The translations under genes were made by a program, and so were the position numbers. From the NCBI RefSeq assembly GCF_003862485.1, contig NZ_RRCM01000002.1, positions 156,264 through 220,263 on the forward strand: 64,000 bases of DNA. The letters run 5' to 3'. The DNA comes from Lachnoanaerobaculum orale. Its GTDB lineage: Bacteria > Bacillota > Clostridia > Lachnospirales > Lachnospiraceae. Shown here piece by piece: positions 26,569 through 35,377 of this stretch (position 1 is its first letter; each line of letters begins with the position of its first letter). The notes under the pieces were generated by a model that had not been told where the DNA came from, did no database searches, and saw nothing but the letters and a program-made list of their open reading frames with translations.

Positions 26569-27732
26569 TTACTTTATAACTCTTACCTTCAAAACTCCGT
26601 CAATGGCATTTAACTCATCAACAAGTTTTTCACTCGCCTTACTCTCTATGTCGATAAGTGTATATGCTCTTGAAGCTTTTGACTTGTTTGTAAGGTCTGA
26701 GATATTGTAACCGTTTTTTGCAAATGCGGATGTAATCTGACCGATCATATTCGGAATATTCTTATGAAGGATTGCAACTCTTCCTTCCGCCTGACATACT
26801 CCCATATCACAGCTTGGGAAATTCACGGAGTTCTTGATATTACCGTTTTCAAGGTAATCCACAAGCTCATTTGCGGCCATCACAGCACAGTTGTCCTCAC
26901 TCTCCTGAGTTGAAGCACCCAGATGAGGTATTACTATCGCCTTTTCCATCTTTGCAGACTTTGTATTCGGGAAGTCGGTAACATATCTTGCAACTTTTCC
27001 GCTCTCAAGAGCCTTCTCCATCTCATCATCATCTACAAGCAAATCTCTTGCAAAGTTGAGGATAACAACTCCGTCCTTCATCTCGGCTATGGAATCCTTG
27101 CCGATCATACCCTTGTTATCATTTGTAAGCGGTACATGAAGTGTGATGTAGTCGCAATCTTTGAAAATCTCGTTGATATCCGTGATATGCTTTATCTTTC
27201 TTGAAAGTCTCCATGCTGAGTTTACGGAAATATACGGGTCATATCCCAGTACTTCAAGTCCGAGTGATGCCGCCGCATTGGCAACCTCGGCACCTATCGC
27301 TCCAAGACCTATTACACCGAGCTTCTTGCCCTTTATCTCGCCGCCTGCAAAGTTTTTCTTACCCTTTTCCACATCTTTTGAAATGGTATCGGAATCCTTG
27401 ATGCTTCTTGTCCACTCAATGCCGCCTACGACATCTCTTGCAGCCAAAAGCATTCCGCATATTACAAGTTCCTTTACGCCGTTTGCATTGGCTCCCGGAG
27501 TATTAAATACCACTATTCCGGCATCTGCACATTTATCAAGCGGAATATTGTTTACACCGGCACCGGCTCTGGCAATTGCAAGGAGATTTTTTGAAAATTC
27601 CATATCTCCCATTGCTGCAGACCTTACCATGATTGCATCCGCCTCATTTATGTTGTCTGTAAGCTCATAGTTTTCATCAAATATATCTGTTCCCACACTT
27701 GCGATAGCGTTTAGGCAATGTATCTTCTTCAT
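26569..27732 (-). CDS. serA: D-3-phosphoglycerate dehydrogenase with ACT domain
   Basis: First enzyme of serine synthesis: oxidises 3-phosphoglycerate with NAD+. The protein has 387 residues, the short form without the extra substrate-binding domain. The Rossmann motif is LGVIGLGAIGAEVANAA near 138-154; catalytic histidine in IPHLGASTQESEDNC near 272; the C-terminal ACT domain (about 318-387, AILHKNIPNMIGQI) is a likely serine-sensing site. GGAG precedes the ATG. It follows serC by nine bases, as the last gene of the leuB-ilvD-ilvB-serC-serA operon. Confidence 0.96.
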   Translation of the reverse strand: MKKIHCLNAIASVGTDIFDENYELTDNINEADAIMVRSAAMGDMEFSKNLLAIARAGAGVNNIPLDKCADAGIVVFNTPGANANGVKELVICGMLLAARDVVGGIEWTRSIKDSDTISKDVEKGKKNFAGGEIKGKKLGVIGLGAIGAEVANAAASLGLEVLGYDPYISVNSAWRLSRKIKHITDINEIFKDCDYITLHVPLTNDNKGMIGKDSIAEMKDGVVILNFARDLLVDDDEMEKALESGKVARYVTDFPNTKSAKMEKAIVIPHLGASTQESEDNCAVMAANELVDYLENGNIKNSVNFPSCDMGVCQAEGRVAILHKNIPNMIGQITSAFAKNGYNISDLTNKSKASRAYTLIDIESKASEKLVDELNAIDGVLKVRVIK

Positions 27733-27741
27733 TATATCTCC

Positions 27742-28824
27742 TTATGCATTTTCCTGTTCAAACTTCTTCATAAACTCAACAAGCTTTTCTACGCCTTCCT
27801 TAGGCATAGCGTTGTAGATGCTGGCTCTCATACCGCCTACACTTCTGTGTCCCTTTAAGTTTACAAATCCGTTTGCCTCAGCCTCTTTTACAAACTTGGC
27901 GTCAAGCTCCTTATCTCCTGTAACAAAAGGTACGTTCATAAGTGAACGGTCTTCCTTTCTTACAGTGCCTTTAAAGAGTTTTGATGAATCAAGGAAATCA
28001 TATAAAATCTTTGCCTTCTCTTCATTTCTCTTCTTCATTGCACTAAGTCCGCCAAGAGATTTTATCCACTTGAACACCTTGCCGCAGATGTAGATATTGT
28101 ATGTAGGAGGTGTATTATAAAGTGACTTGTTGTCTGCATGGATTTTATATCTAAGCATTGAAGGTGTGCCCTCAAGTACATCATCAGTCACCAAATCATC
28201 TCTTATGATTGCGATTGCCAAACCTGCAGGTCCTACATTCTTTTGAACGCCGCCCCAGATAAGCGCATACTTGCTCACATCCATAGGCTCTGACAAAAAG
28301 CATGATGACACATCCGCTACCAAATCCTTGCCCTTTGTATTCGGCAATGTCTTAAACTTTGTACCGTAGATTGTATTGTTCTCACAGATATATACATAGT
28401 CCGCATCTTCTCTTATAGGTAAATCGGAGCAGTCCGGAATATATGAGAATGTCTTATCCTCACTTGATGCTACAGCCACTACGTCGCCATACATCTTTGC
28501 TTCCTGAAAAGCTTTCTTTGCCCACTGACCTGTGATGATGTAGTCGGCTTTTCTGTTCTTCATAAGGTTCATCGGAACCATTGCAAACTGTGTATGTCCG
28601 CCGCCCTGTAAAAACAGCACTTTATAATTATCAGGGATGTTTAACAGATCCCTTATATCTCTTTCAGCCTCTTCTATTATGTCTTCATATACCTTGGAGC
28701 GGTGACTCATCTCCATAACCGACATTCCGCTGCCTTTATAATCAAGCATTTCTGCAGCCGCCTCTTTTAAAACTTCCTCCGGAAGTACTGCGGGACCCGC
28801 ACTGAAATTATAAACTCTTCCCAT
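27742..28824 (-). CDS. serC: Phosphoserine aminotransferase
   Basis: Second serine-pathway enzyme, 360 residues, a class V PLP aminotransferase that turns 3-phosphohydroxypyruvate and glutamate into phosphoserine. Start VYNFSAGPAVLPEEVL is diagnostic. The PLP lysine lies in ALIWGGVQKNVGPAG near residue 195, and the C-terminal HRSVGGMRASIYNAMP binds phosphate. GGAG precedes the ATG. No serB is present in the window. Confidence 0.97.
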   Translation of the reverse strand: MGRVYNFSAGPAVLPEEVLKEAAAEMLDYKGSGMSVMEMSHRSKVYEDIIEEAERDIRDLLNIPDNYKVLFLQGGGHTQFAMVPMNLMKNRKADYIITGQWAKKAFQEAKMYGDVVAVASSEDKTFSYIPDCSDLPIREDADYVYICENNTIYGTKFKTLPNTKGKDLVADVSSCFLSEPMDVSKYALIWGGVQKNVGPAGLAIAIIRDDLVTDDVLEGTPSMLRYKIHADNKSLYNTPPTYNIYICGKVFKWIKSLGGLSAMKKRNEEKAKILYDFLDSSKLFKGTVRKEDRSLMNVPFVTGDKELDAKFVKEAEANGFVNLKGHRSVGGMRASIYNAMPKEGVEKLVEFMKKFEQENA

Positions 28825-28875
28825 GATAATCTCCTTATAACTTATATTAAAACCTACGAAGGTAGATTCCTTGCA

Positions 28876-30564
28876 TTATTTTACCGGATGTAACTTCAAA
28901 TCTTTTTCATCAAATGCATCTGATATTGCCGCTCCCGGTGATACCATCGGGAATACCTTCTCATCAGAATCAATCTCACAGTCAATAACAAAAGTGGTAT
29001 TTGACTTAAGCGCCTCGTCAAATGCGGCGTCAAACTCTTCTTTTGTAGTGACTTTCTTTGCTCTTGCCCCCATAGCCTCGGCCAATTTTACAAAATCAAC
29101 CTTGTCTCTTAATATAGTCTGTGAATATCTCTTACCGTAGAAGAGATTCTGCCACTGTCTTACCATTCCAAGCACATGGTTGTTGATAACAACCTGTATA
29201 ATCGGTATATCATATCTTGTAGCGGTAGCTATCTCATTCATATTCATCCTGAAGCATCCGTCACCCGCTATATTCACTACGGTTTTATCCGGTTCGGCAA
29301 CCTTAGCTCCTATAGATGCTCCAAGTCCGTAGCCCATTGTTCCGAGTCCGCCTGATGTTATAAGTGTTCTCGGATGCTTAAACTTATAAAACTGTGCGGC
29401 CCACATCTGATGCTGACCTACCTCCGTACAGATGATAGTGTCGTCCTTTGTCTTTTTATCTATAGTCTCTATAATGTACTCGCCTGTAAGTCCCTGCTTG
29501 TTTGTTCTGATAGGATACATATCCTTTAATCTTTCGATATGTGCAATCCACTCATCATGGTGCAGAGGATCAAGTCTTGAATTAAGCTTTCTTAAGATAA
29601 GTCTTGCATCGCCCACCAAGCTGTAATGTGCCTTGATATTCTTGCTGATTTCAGCCGCGTCCACATCTATATGTAAAATCTTTGCATTTTTTGCAAACTT
29701 CTTTGCATTACCGATTACTCTGTCCGAGAATCTTGCACCTATTACAATAAGCAAATCACACTCGGTTATTCCAAGGTTACTTGTCTTAGTTCCGTGCATT
29801 CCGACCATACCGGTATATTTAGGATCCGAGCCGTCAAAAGCTCCCTTACCCATAAGTGTATCGGCTACAGGTGCATCTATCTTTGATACGAAGGTTCTAA
29901 GTTCTTCACTTGCTTCCGAAAGTATTGCTCCGCCACCTACAAGCACATACGGCTTTTTTGAAGCTCTTATCAGTGATACGGCATCCAAAATATCTTCTTC
30001 ACTTACATCAGCCTTCGGGCTTATCTTCTCAGGCTCTTTGTACTCATATTCAAAGCTGTCTCCTGTGACATCCTTTGTAATATCTATAAGTACAGGGCCC
30101 GGTCTTCCTGTAACGGCAATCTTAAAAGCTCTTCTGATGGTATCGGCAAGCTTGTTACCGTCTTTTACTATAAAGCTGTACTTTGTTACAGGCATCACTA
30201 TACCTGATATATCCACCTCTTGGAACGAGTCCTTTCCCAGAAGGCTGTTACCTACATTACAGGTAATGGCAACCATAGGTATGGAATCCATATATGCACT
30301 TGCAATACCTGTTACAAGATTGGTAGCTCCCGGGCCGCTGGTGGCAAGGCATACTCCCACCTTGCCGCTTGCTCTGGCATAGCCGTCCGCAGCGTGTGAA
30401 GCGCCCTGCTCATGACTTGTAAGTATATGTCTTATTTTGTCCTGATTTTTATATAACTCGTCATATAGGTTTAATATTGCACCGCCCGGATAACCGAAAA
30501 CCGTATCCACGCCCTGTTCCAACAGACATTCAACTATTATCTTTGAACCACTTATTTTAGCCAT
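28876..30564 (-). CDS. ilvB: Acetolactate synthase, large subunit
   Basis: ThDP-dependent enzyme joining two pyruvates (or pyruvate and 2-oxobutyrate) in valine, leucine and isoleucine synthesis. It has 562 residues; the cofactor-activating glutamate is in LTSHEQGASHAADGYARASG near residue 51; FAD-domain marks include GMHGTKTSNLG; the ThDP motif GDGCFRMNMNE begins near 441. TYPGGA at the start is the biosynthetic-type signature. No small regulatory subunit (ilvN/ilvH) follows. AGGAGG precedes the ATG, eight bases after ilvD. Confidence 0.95.
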   Translation of the reverse strand: MAKISGSKIIVECLLEQGVDTVFGYPGGAILNLYDELYKNQDKIRHILTSHEQGASHAADGYARASGKVGVCLATSGPGATNLVTGIASAYMDSIPMVAITCNVGNSLLGKDSFQEVDISGIVMPVTKYSFIVKDGNKLADTIRRAFKIAVTGRPGPVLIDITKDVTGDSFEYEYKEPEKISPKADVSEEDILDAVSLIRASKKPYVLVGGGAILSEASEELRTFVSKIDAPVADTLMGKGAFDGSDPKYTGMVGMHGTKTSNLGITECDLLIVIGARFSDRVIGNAKKFAKNAKILHIDVDAAEISKNIKAHYSLVGDARLILRKLNSRLDPLHHDEWIAHIERLKDMYPIRTNKQGLTGEYIIETIDKKTKDDTIICTEVGQHQMWAAQFYKFKHPRTLITSGGLGTMGYGLGASIGAKVAEPDKTVVNIAGDGCFRMNMNEIATATRYDIPIIQVVINNHVLGMVRQWQNLFYGKRYSQTILRDKVDFVKLAEAMGARAKKVTTKEEFDAAFDEALKSNTTFVIDCEIDSDEKVFPMVSPGAAISDAFDEKDLKLHPVK

Positions 30565-30572
30565 ACATCCTC

Positions 30573-32249
30573 CTATAATTCATCTACCGTTAAAACCGCA
30601 CCTCTCGGAGCGCCTGAAACAAGCTTTCTGTATCTTGCAAGATAACCTGTAACCTCATTAAGTCTCGGCTTCCAGTTTTCTCTTCTCTTTGCAAACTCTT
30701 CTTCACTTACTCTGGCATTTATAGTGTTTGCATTGATATCTATATCAATGATATCGCCTTCTTCTATAAGTCCTATAGGACCGCCTACAGCAGCTTCAGG
30801 TGAAACATGACCTATTGATGCACCTCTTGAAGCTCCTGAGAATCTTCCGTCCGTGATAAGTGCTACGGTGGTATCAAGTCCCATTCCGGCTATGGCCGAT
30901 GTAGGATTTAACATCTCTCTCATTCCCGGACCTCCCTTAGGTCCTTCATATCTGATAACCACTACATCTCCCGGCACTATCTTGCCGCCCTTTATAGCTG
31001 TAATAGCATCTTCCTCACAGTCAAATACCCTTGCAGGTCCTGAGTGCTTGAGCATTTCAGGAAGCACCGCACTTCTTTTTACCACACATGAATCCGGAGC
31101 GATATTACCTTTAAGTACCGCAATACCTCCGACCTTTGAGTAAGGGTTCTCAGCCGGTCTTATAACATCCGTATCCAGATTTATCGCATTCTTTATATTC
31201 TCGCCCACAGTCTTACCCGTAACCGTCATACAGTCAAGATTTAACAGTCCGAGCTTTGATATCTCTTTCATTACGGCATAGATACCGCCGGCCTCGTTAA
31301 GCTCCTCTATATATGTATGTCCTGCCGGTGCAAGATGGCAAAGGTTCGGTGTCCTTGCACTTATCTCATTTGCTATATCCACGTTTAACTCCACGCCTGC
31401 CTCATAAGCAATAGCCGGAAGGTGAAGCATTGAGTTTGTGGAACATCCAAGTGCCATATCCATTGTAAGCGCATTGATGAATGCTCCCTTTGTCATAATA
31501 TCTCTCGGACGAATATCTCTTTTCAACATTTCCATTACGGCATATCCGGCTCTCTTTGCAAGGCGGATTCTCTCGGAATATACGGCAGGTATTGTACCGT
31601 TACCTCTAAGTCCCATACCTAAAACTTCTGTAAGACAGTTCATCGAGTTTGCAGTATACATACCTGAACATGAACCGCAGGTAGGACAGGTCTTATTCTC
31701 ATATTCCATTACATCATCTTCACTCATCTTTCCTGCAGCGTAAGCGCCCACAGCTTCAAACATACTTGAAAGTGATGTGTTCTTTCCCTTAACTCTTCCT
31801 GAAAGCATCGGGCCTCCCGATACAAATACAGTAGGGATATTGAGTCTGGCTGCCGCCATCAGCATTCCCGGTACTGTTTTGTCACAGTTAGGAATCATTA
31901 CAAGCGCATCAAACTGATGTGCCATTGCTACAGTCTCTGTAGAGTCCGCTATCAAATCTCTTGAACAAAGTGAATACTTCATTCCTATATGTCCCATTGC
32001 TATACCGTCACATACCGCAATCGCAGGGAATACTACAGGTGTTCCTCCGGCCTCTGCTACTCCCAGCTTTACCGCATCCGATATCTTATCCAAGTTTATA
32101 TGTCCCGGTACTATCTCATTGAATGAGCTTACTATACCTATTATAGGTTTTCTCATCTCCTCAGGTGTCATGCCGACTGCATTTAAAAGCGATCTGCTCG
32201 GCGCCTGTTGCATACCTGATTTCATATTGTTTGAGCGTAAATTCTCCAT
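30573..32249 (-). CDS. ilvD: Dihydroxy-acid dehydratase
   Basis: Fe-S dehydratase making the 2-oxo acids of valine and isoleucine synthesis. It has 558 residues. Cluster cysteines are in NCDKTVPGM near 122, [19 protein letters not shown] near 190-208. The C-terminal [18 protein letters not shown] is the ILVD/EDD signature; the conserved serine and glutamate follow in SGASRG and HVSPEA. AGAGG precedes the ATG. It lies 33 bases downstream of leuB. Confidence 0.97.
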   Translation of the reverse strand: MENLRSNNMKSGMQQAPSRSLLNAVGMTPEEMRKPIIGIVSSFNEIVPGHINLDKISDAVKLGVAEAGGTPVVFPAIAVCDGIAMGHIGMKYSLCSRDLIADSTETVAMAHQFDALVMIPNCDKTVPGMLMAAARLNIPTVFVSGGPMLSGRVKGKNTSLSSMFEAVGAYAAGKMSEDDVMEYENKTCPTCGSCSGMYTANSMNCLTEVLGMGLRGNGTIPAVYSERIRLAKRAGYAVMEMLKRDIRPRDIMTKGAFINALTMDMALGCSTNSMLHLPAIAYEAGVELNVDIANEISARTPNLCHLAPAGHTYIEELNEAGGIYAVMKEISKLGLLNLDCMTVTGKTVGENIKNAINLDTDVIRPAENPYSKVGGIAVLKGNIAPDSCVVKRSAVLPEMLKHSGPARVFDCEEDAITAIKGGKIVPGDVVVIRYEGPKGGPGMREMLNPTSAIAGMGLDTTVALITDGRFSGASRGASIGHVSPEAAVGGPIGLIEEGDIIDIDINANTINARVSEEEFAKRRENWKPRLNEVTGYLARYRKLVSGAPRGAVLTVDEL

Positions 32250-32282
32250 TTTTTCCTCTTTCTATCAAAAATCTTTCAAATA

Positions 32283-33419
32283 CTAAAATATGTCATCTAT
32301 ATCTATTTTGCCTTTTTCAATAGCTGTCGTTTCCTTAAGCCACTCTGATACTATATCTCCCATTTGCGAAGTCTTAAGTACCTTTATTCCCGGGGACTTT
32401 AAATCCCATGTTCTGTAATTGCTGTCTAATACATCATCAATAGTATCTTCTATCTTCTGTGCCTCTTCTAAAAGCCCGAGAGAATGTCTAAGCAACATCG
32501 CTGCGGAAAGTATGGTCGCAAGCGGATTTGCTTTATTCTTGCCTGCTATATCAGGTGCGGAGCCGTGGCTTGGCTCATACAGTCCGAAGCTGCCCTCTCC
32601 AAGACTTGCACTTGGAAGCATTCCTATAGATCCCGCTATCATACTGGCTTCATCGGATAATATATCACCAAACATATTTTCAGTAAGCATTACATCAAAC
32701 TGTCTCGGTTCCTTTACCAGTTGCATTGCCGCATTGTCTACAAGCATATGCTCCAAAGTAACCTCAGGATATTCCTTAGCCACTTCTTCCACAACACTTC
32801 TCCAAAGTCTTGAGCTGTCAAGGACATTTGCCTTATCTACACTTGTAACTTTCTTTTTTTCTCTTGTCATAGCGATATCAAAGGCCACCTTTGCCACTCT
32901 TCTGATCTCATTTTCATTGTATACAAGAGTATCTACAGCCGTTTTTACACCGTCAATCTCCTTAGTGTATCTCTCACCGAAGTAAAGACCACCTGTAAGC
33001 TCTCTGACTATCACCATATCAAACCCTCTTTCTGCAATTTCTTCCTTTAAAGGGCATGCCGACACCAGCTTAGGATATAATGTAGCCGGTCTTAGATTTG
33101 CAAAAAGTCCGAGTTCTTTTCTAATCTTTAAAAGTCCCGCCTCAGGTCTTAAATTCGGCGCTACATCATACCACCTTGAGTTGCCGACATCTCCGCCTAC
33201 CGCACCTAAAAGCACGGCGTCGCTTTTCTTTGCAATCTCTATTGCCTCATCCGTCAGCGGTACTCCGTATTTATCAATAGAGCATCCGCCCATATCTATT
33301 TCAGTAAATATAAATTCATGGTCATATGCATCTGCAACTGCCTCAAGCACTTTTTTTGCTTCTCTTATTATCTCCGGTCCGATACCGTCACCCGGTATCA
33401 AAGTTATATTAGCTTTCAT
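32283..33419 (-). CDS. leuB: 3-isopropylmalate dehydrogenase
   Basis: Leucine-pathway oxidative decarboxylase, here 378 residues from the ATG at 33419. Its start, ITLIPGDGIGPEII, and the NAD signature NMFGDILSDEASMIAGSIGM are diagnostic; substrate arginines are in LRPEAGLLKIRKELGLFANLRP, and the catalytic tyrosine in LTGGLYFGERYTKE. The frame is open up to 33578, but that extension does not resemble LeuB and overlaps the promoter. An ATG four codons upstream (MDIYMKAN) is the main alternative. leuA and leuCD are absent from the window. It heads the operon. Confidence 0.94.
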   Translation of the reverse strand: MKANITLIPGDGIGPEIIREAKKVLEAVADAYDHEFIFTEIDMGGCSIDKYGVPLTDEAIEIAKKSDAVLLGAVGGDVGNSRWYDVAPNLRPEAGLLKIRKELGLFANLRPATLYPKLVSACPLKEEIAERGFDMVIVRELTGGLYFGERYTKEIDGVKTAVDTLVYNENEIRRVAKVAFDIAMTREKKKVTSVDKANVLDSSRLWRSVVEEVAKEYPEVTLEHMLVDNAAMQLVKEPRQFDVMLTENMFGDILSDEASMIAGSIGMLPSASLGEGSFGLYEPSHGSAPDIAGKNKANPLATILSAAMLLRHSLGLLEEAQKIEDTIDDVLDSNYRTWDLKSPGIKVLKTSQMGDIVSEWLKETTAIEKGKIDIDDIF

Positions 33420-33527
33420 ATATATATCCATTCCGAATGCTGCTATAGTAATGAACTTATTTACTATCTTATTAAACATTCCAATGCTTTTTGTTTTATA
33501 ATCCTTAATTAAAAAGATTTTCTTACC

Positions 33528-33556
33528 ATAATACTTTAAAATAATCTTTTTTTCAA
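33528..33556 (-). promoter_or_regulatory. Promoter of the leuB-ilvD-ilvB-serC-serA operon
   Basis: TTGAAA (33551-33556), a 17-base spacer and TATTAT (33528-33533). The leader of about 100 bases shows no T-box specifier or antiterminator that I can find. Confidence 0.65.
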
Positions 33557-33632
33557 CTTTACAGCCCACTATTCTCAAATTTGAACATATATTTTTTCTA
33601 TATTATCCATAACATTTGGTTAAGTGAGGCAT

Positions 33633-33664
33633 TAAAAAAGGACCAAAGACAAATCTTTGGCCCT
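33633..33664 (-). terminator. Terminator of the 42-codon peptide gene
   Basis: GGgCCAAAGA-ttt-gTCTTTGGtCC on the minus strand followed by TTTTTTAAT. Confidence 0.85.
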
Positions 33665-33669
33665 CTTTT

Positions 33670-33798
33670 TTAGAAATCTTCTTCTTCATCTTCTTCAGCT
33701 ATAGCACCGAATATAGCCCCCATCGTACCCGCCGATACCGCAATTGCCACCACTATAACGAGTCCTACAATACCTGCAAAAATTGGCATAATGTCCAT
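33670..33798 (-). CDS. Small membrane peptide of 42 residues
   Basis: A short gene with good translation signals: GGGAGGT lies six bases ahead of the ATG at 33798, and the stop is followed directly by a strong terminator. The peptide begins MDIMPIFAGIVGLVIVVAIA, a single membrane helix of about 25 residues rich in small residues, continues SAGTMGAIFGAIA, and ends in the very acidic EEDEEEDF. Function unknown; one-helix peptides of this kind regulate membrane enzymes or act as type I toxins, but the acidic tail is unlike known toxins. It is immediately downstream of the tRNA terminator. Confidence 0.65.
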   Translation of the reverse strand: MDIMPIFAGIVGLVIVVAIAVSAGTMGAIFGAIAEEDEEEDF

Positions 33799-33828
33799 AT
33801 GTACCTCCCAAAGCCCAACAGCTTATTT

Positions 33829-33850
33829 AAAAAAAAACACCCGTAGGTGT
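33829..33850 (-). terminator. Terminator of the tRNA operon
   Basis: ACACC-tacg-GGTGT followed by nine T on the minus strand, about 20 bases after tRNA-Gln. Confidence 0.8.
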
Positions 33851-33870
33851 CAGCATTAACATCTATAAAA

Positions 33871-33942
33871 CTGGGCCAGCTGGATTTGAACCAGCGAATG
33901 CAGGAGTCAAAGTCCTGTGCCTTACCGCTTGGCGATGACCCA
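33871..33942 (-). tRNA. tRNA-Gln (anticodon TTG)
   Basis: Cloverleaf of 72 bases: acceptor TGGGTCA with TGGCCCA, anticodon loop CTTTGAC, T arm CTGGTTCAAATCCAG. The CCA end is not encoded. Confidence 0.95.
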
Positions 33943-33956
33943 ATAATCAAAAAAAA

Positions 33957-34031
33957 GGTGGGTAGAGGGATTCGAACCCTCGGCCTCCAGAGCCACAATC
34001 TGGCGCGCTAACCAACTGCGCTATATCCACC
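33957..34031 (-). tRNA. tRNA-His (anticodon GTG)
   Basis: 75 bases counting the encoded extra G at position -1, which is the histidine identity mark and pairs with C73. Anticodon stem CCAGA with TCTGG around TTGTGGC. The acceptor stem GTGGATA/TACCCAC has one A-C mismatch at pair 5-68. Confidence 0.94.
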
Positions 34032-34053
34032 ATATGCCATATACTATGACAAA

Positions 34054-34124
34054 AGCAGGTGATGGGAATCGAACCCACGTATTCAGCTTGGAAGGCTGAT
34101 GTTCTACCATTGAACCACACCTGC
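34054..34124 (-). tRNA. tRNA-Gly (anticodon TCC)
   Basis: 71 bases: acceptor GCAGGTG with CACCTGC, anticodon loop CTTCCAA, T arm GTGGGTTCGATTCCCAT. CCA not encoded. Confidence 0.95.
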
Positions 34125-34133
34125 AAAATCAAG

Positions 34134-34207
34134 TGAGCCTGAAGGGATTCGAACCCCCGACCCTCGGCTTAGAAGGCCGATGCTCTATCCAGCTGAGCTA
34201 CAGACTC
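34134..34207 (-). tRNA. tRNA-Arg (anticodon TCT)
   Basis: 74 bases: acceptor GAGTCTG with CAGGCTC, anticodon stem TCGGC with GCCGA around CTTCTAA, T loop TTCGAAT. It reads the AGA/AGG codons common in AT-rich genomes. Confidence 0.95.
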
Positions 34208-34232
34208 ATATATTTTGTTTTTAGAAAACAAA

Positions 34233-34307
34233 TCGGGGTGACAGGATTCGAACCTGCGACCCCCTGGTCCCAAACCAGGTACTCTAGCCAAACTGAGCCA
34301 CACCCCG
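34233..34307 (-). tRNA. tRNA-Pro (anticodon TGG)
   Basis: 75 bases: acceptor CGGGGTG with CACCCCG, anticodon stem CCTGG with CCAGG around TTTGGGA. First tRNA of the five-gene transcript. Confidence 0.95.
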
Positions 34308-34348
34308 TCGATTCATTTACTCAATCGCGTCTCTCAGACACATACAGC

Positions 34349-34377
34349 ATTATACCGAAGCATTATTGCAATGTCAA
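34349..34377 (-). promoter_or_regulatory. Promoter of the five-tRNA operon
   Basis: A perfect consensus: TTGACA (34372-34377), 17-base spacer, TATAAT (34349-34354), about 40 bases before tRNA-Pro. Confidence 0.9.
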
Positions 34378-34414
34378 GAACTTTTTTAAAAAAATTAAAA
34401 AAGTTTTGTCTCTA

Positions 34415-34457
34415 AAAAATAATCCCGGGAAGGCCTTATTTAAAAGGCTTTCCCGGG
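34415..34457 (-). terminator. Terminator of the SleB-like hydrolase gene
   Basis: CCCGGGAAaGCCTT pairs with AAGGCcTTCCCGGG, followed by ATTATTTTTT on the minus strand. Confidence 0.85.
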
Positions 34458-34464
34458 TTATTAT

Positions 34465-35220
34465 TTATTTAAAATATTCATGACCTCCATAAGAAAACAA
34501 ATAAGTTAACGATGAATCAAACCATCCTACCGCATGGTTCGTAGAATAAGCTCTGTCCATAAAGTAAAGTGCACCCCTCGAGTAATCCTCTCCCAACAAA
34601 GCATTGTTTACGCCTTTGATGGTGGCTTCACTCACTTTAACCTTGAAAAATCGCTTATCTCTGATAGGCGAAAACTGACCCTTACTGAAAATAACATCTG
34701 TAATCGTGTTTTCAAAATGACTTGACCGAACCCTGTTGATAACCACATTGGCTACAATGGTTCTGCCGTAAACATCATTATCACCTACCTCAGCTTCTAC
34801 AATTCTTAGCAGATTATTGTAATCCTCAACTGTAAGAGAAGGTAAATCTAACGCCTTTCTTCTTTCCTCCAGAAGCCTTTCCATTTTTTCATTTCCGGTC
34901 TCCTTTTGAACGATTCTGGGCAAATCTATATTCTCTTCCTCAGCAGTTGTATCTTCTAATCCGGCATTATCCAAAACGTCTCCGACCGCAGCTTTGTCCT
35001 CGTCATCATCCTGACTTTCATCGGATGAATTGATTACATCAGCACTGACCGCATTCTTTCCGCTTCCCGCAAATCCGTTACTTGAAAGTGCAACGACACT
35101 TATTATAGCACCTCCTATAGTGAGCAACGCCATGTATCGATACATCCTCTTTGTGATTTTCATAGGTATTGACATAATCCTGCCACAAATGGATTTAAGA
35201 AACGATGTAATTCTTGGCAT
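34465..35220 (-). CDS. Membrane-anchored SleB-family cell wall hydrolase
   Basis: A 251-residue protein with an N-terminal membrane helix (about 28-47, YMALLTIGGAIISVVALSS), an acidic spacer (about 55-100), and a C-terminal SleB-type hydrolase domain (about 128-251). Domain marks are LLRIVEAEVGDNDVYGRTIVA, VINRVRSSHF, SKGQFSPI and the end GRGALYFMDR-like RGALYFMDRAYS. SleB enzymes are lytic transglycosylases, first known from spore cortex, but this domain is also common in vegetative wall hydrolases. GGAG precedes the ATG, and a perfect-consensus promoter lies upstream. Confidence 0.88.
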   Translation of the reverse strand: MPRITSFLKSICGRIMSIPMKITKRMYRYMALLTIGGAIISVVALSSNGFAGSGKNAVSADVINSSDESQDDDEDKAAVGDVLDNAGLEDTTAEEENIDLPRIVQKETGNEKMERLLEERRKALDLPSLTVEDYNNLLRIVEAEVGDNDVYGRTIVANVVINRVRSSHFENTITDVIFSKGQFSPIRDKRFFKVKVSEATIKGVNNALLGEDYSRGALYFMDRAYSTNHAVGWFDSSLTYLFSYGGHEYFK

Positions 35221-35256
35221 AAAATCTCTCCTTTAATACAATCGCTAATTTTCTGA

Positions 35257-35285
35257 ATTATAGTGATTGCAAAAGGAAATGTCAA
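35257..35285 (-). promoter_or_regulatory. Promoter of the SleB-like gene
   Basis: TTGACA (35280-35285), 17-base spacer, TATAAT (35257-35262): full consensus at both boxes. Confidence 0.9.
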
Positions 35286-35377
35286 TAATGTCATAAATAT
35301 GTCATATTTCCGTAAGTATTGCTTAATATATTTTATTTTCCTAAAATAATACCAAAACTGTATACTATATCATAGAT

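Noticed and set aside
29633-30382. + strand open frame of 249 codons opposite ilvB
   Set aside because: Lies wholly inside a highly conserved gene, shows low-complexity Ser/Ala/Ile composition and has no translation signals.
33420-33527. Possible T-box leader before leuB
   Set aside because: The leader is only about 100 bases long and has neither a T-box sequence nor a terminator/antiterminator pair.
33420-33578. 53-codon N-terminal extension of leuB
   Set aside because: Its residues do not resemble LeuB and the stretch contains the operon promoter, so translation must begin downstream.
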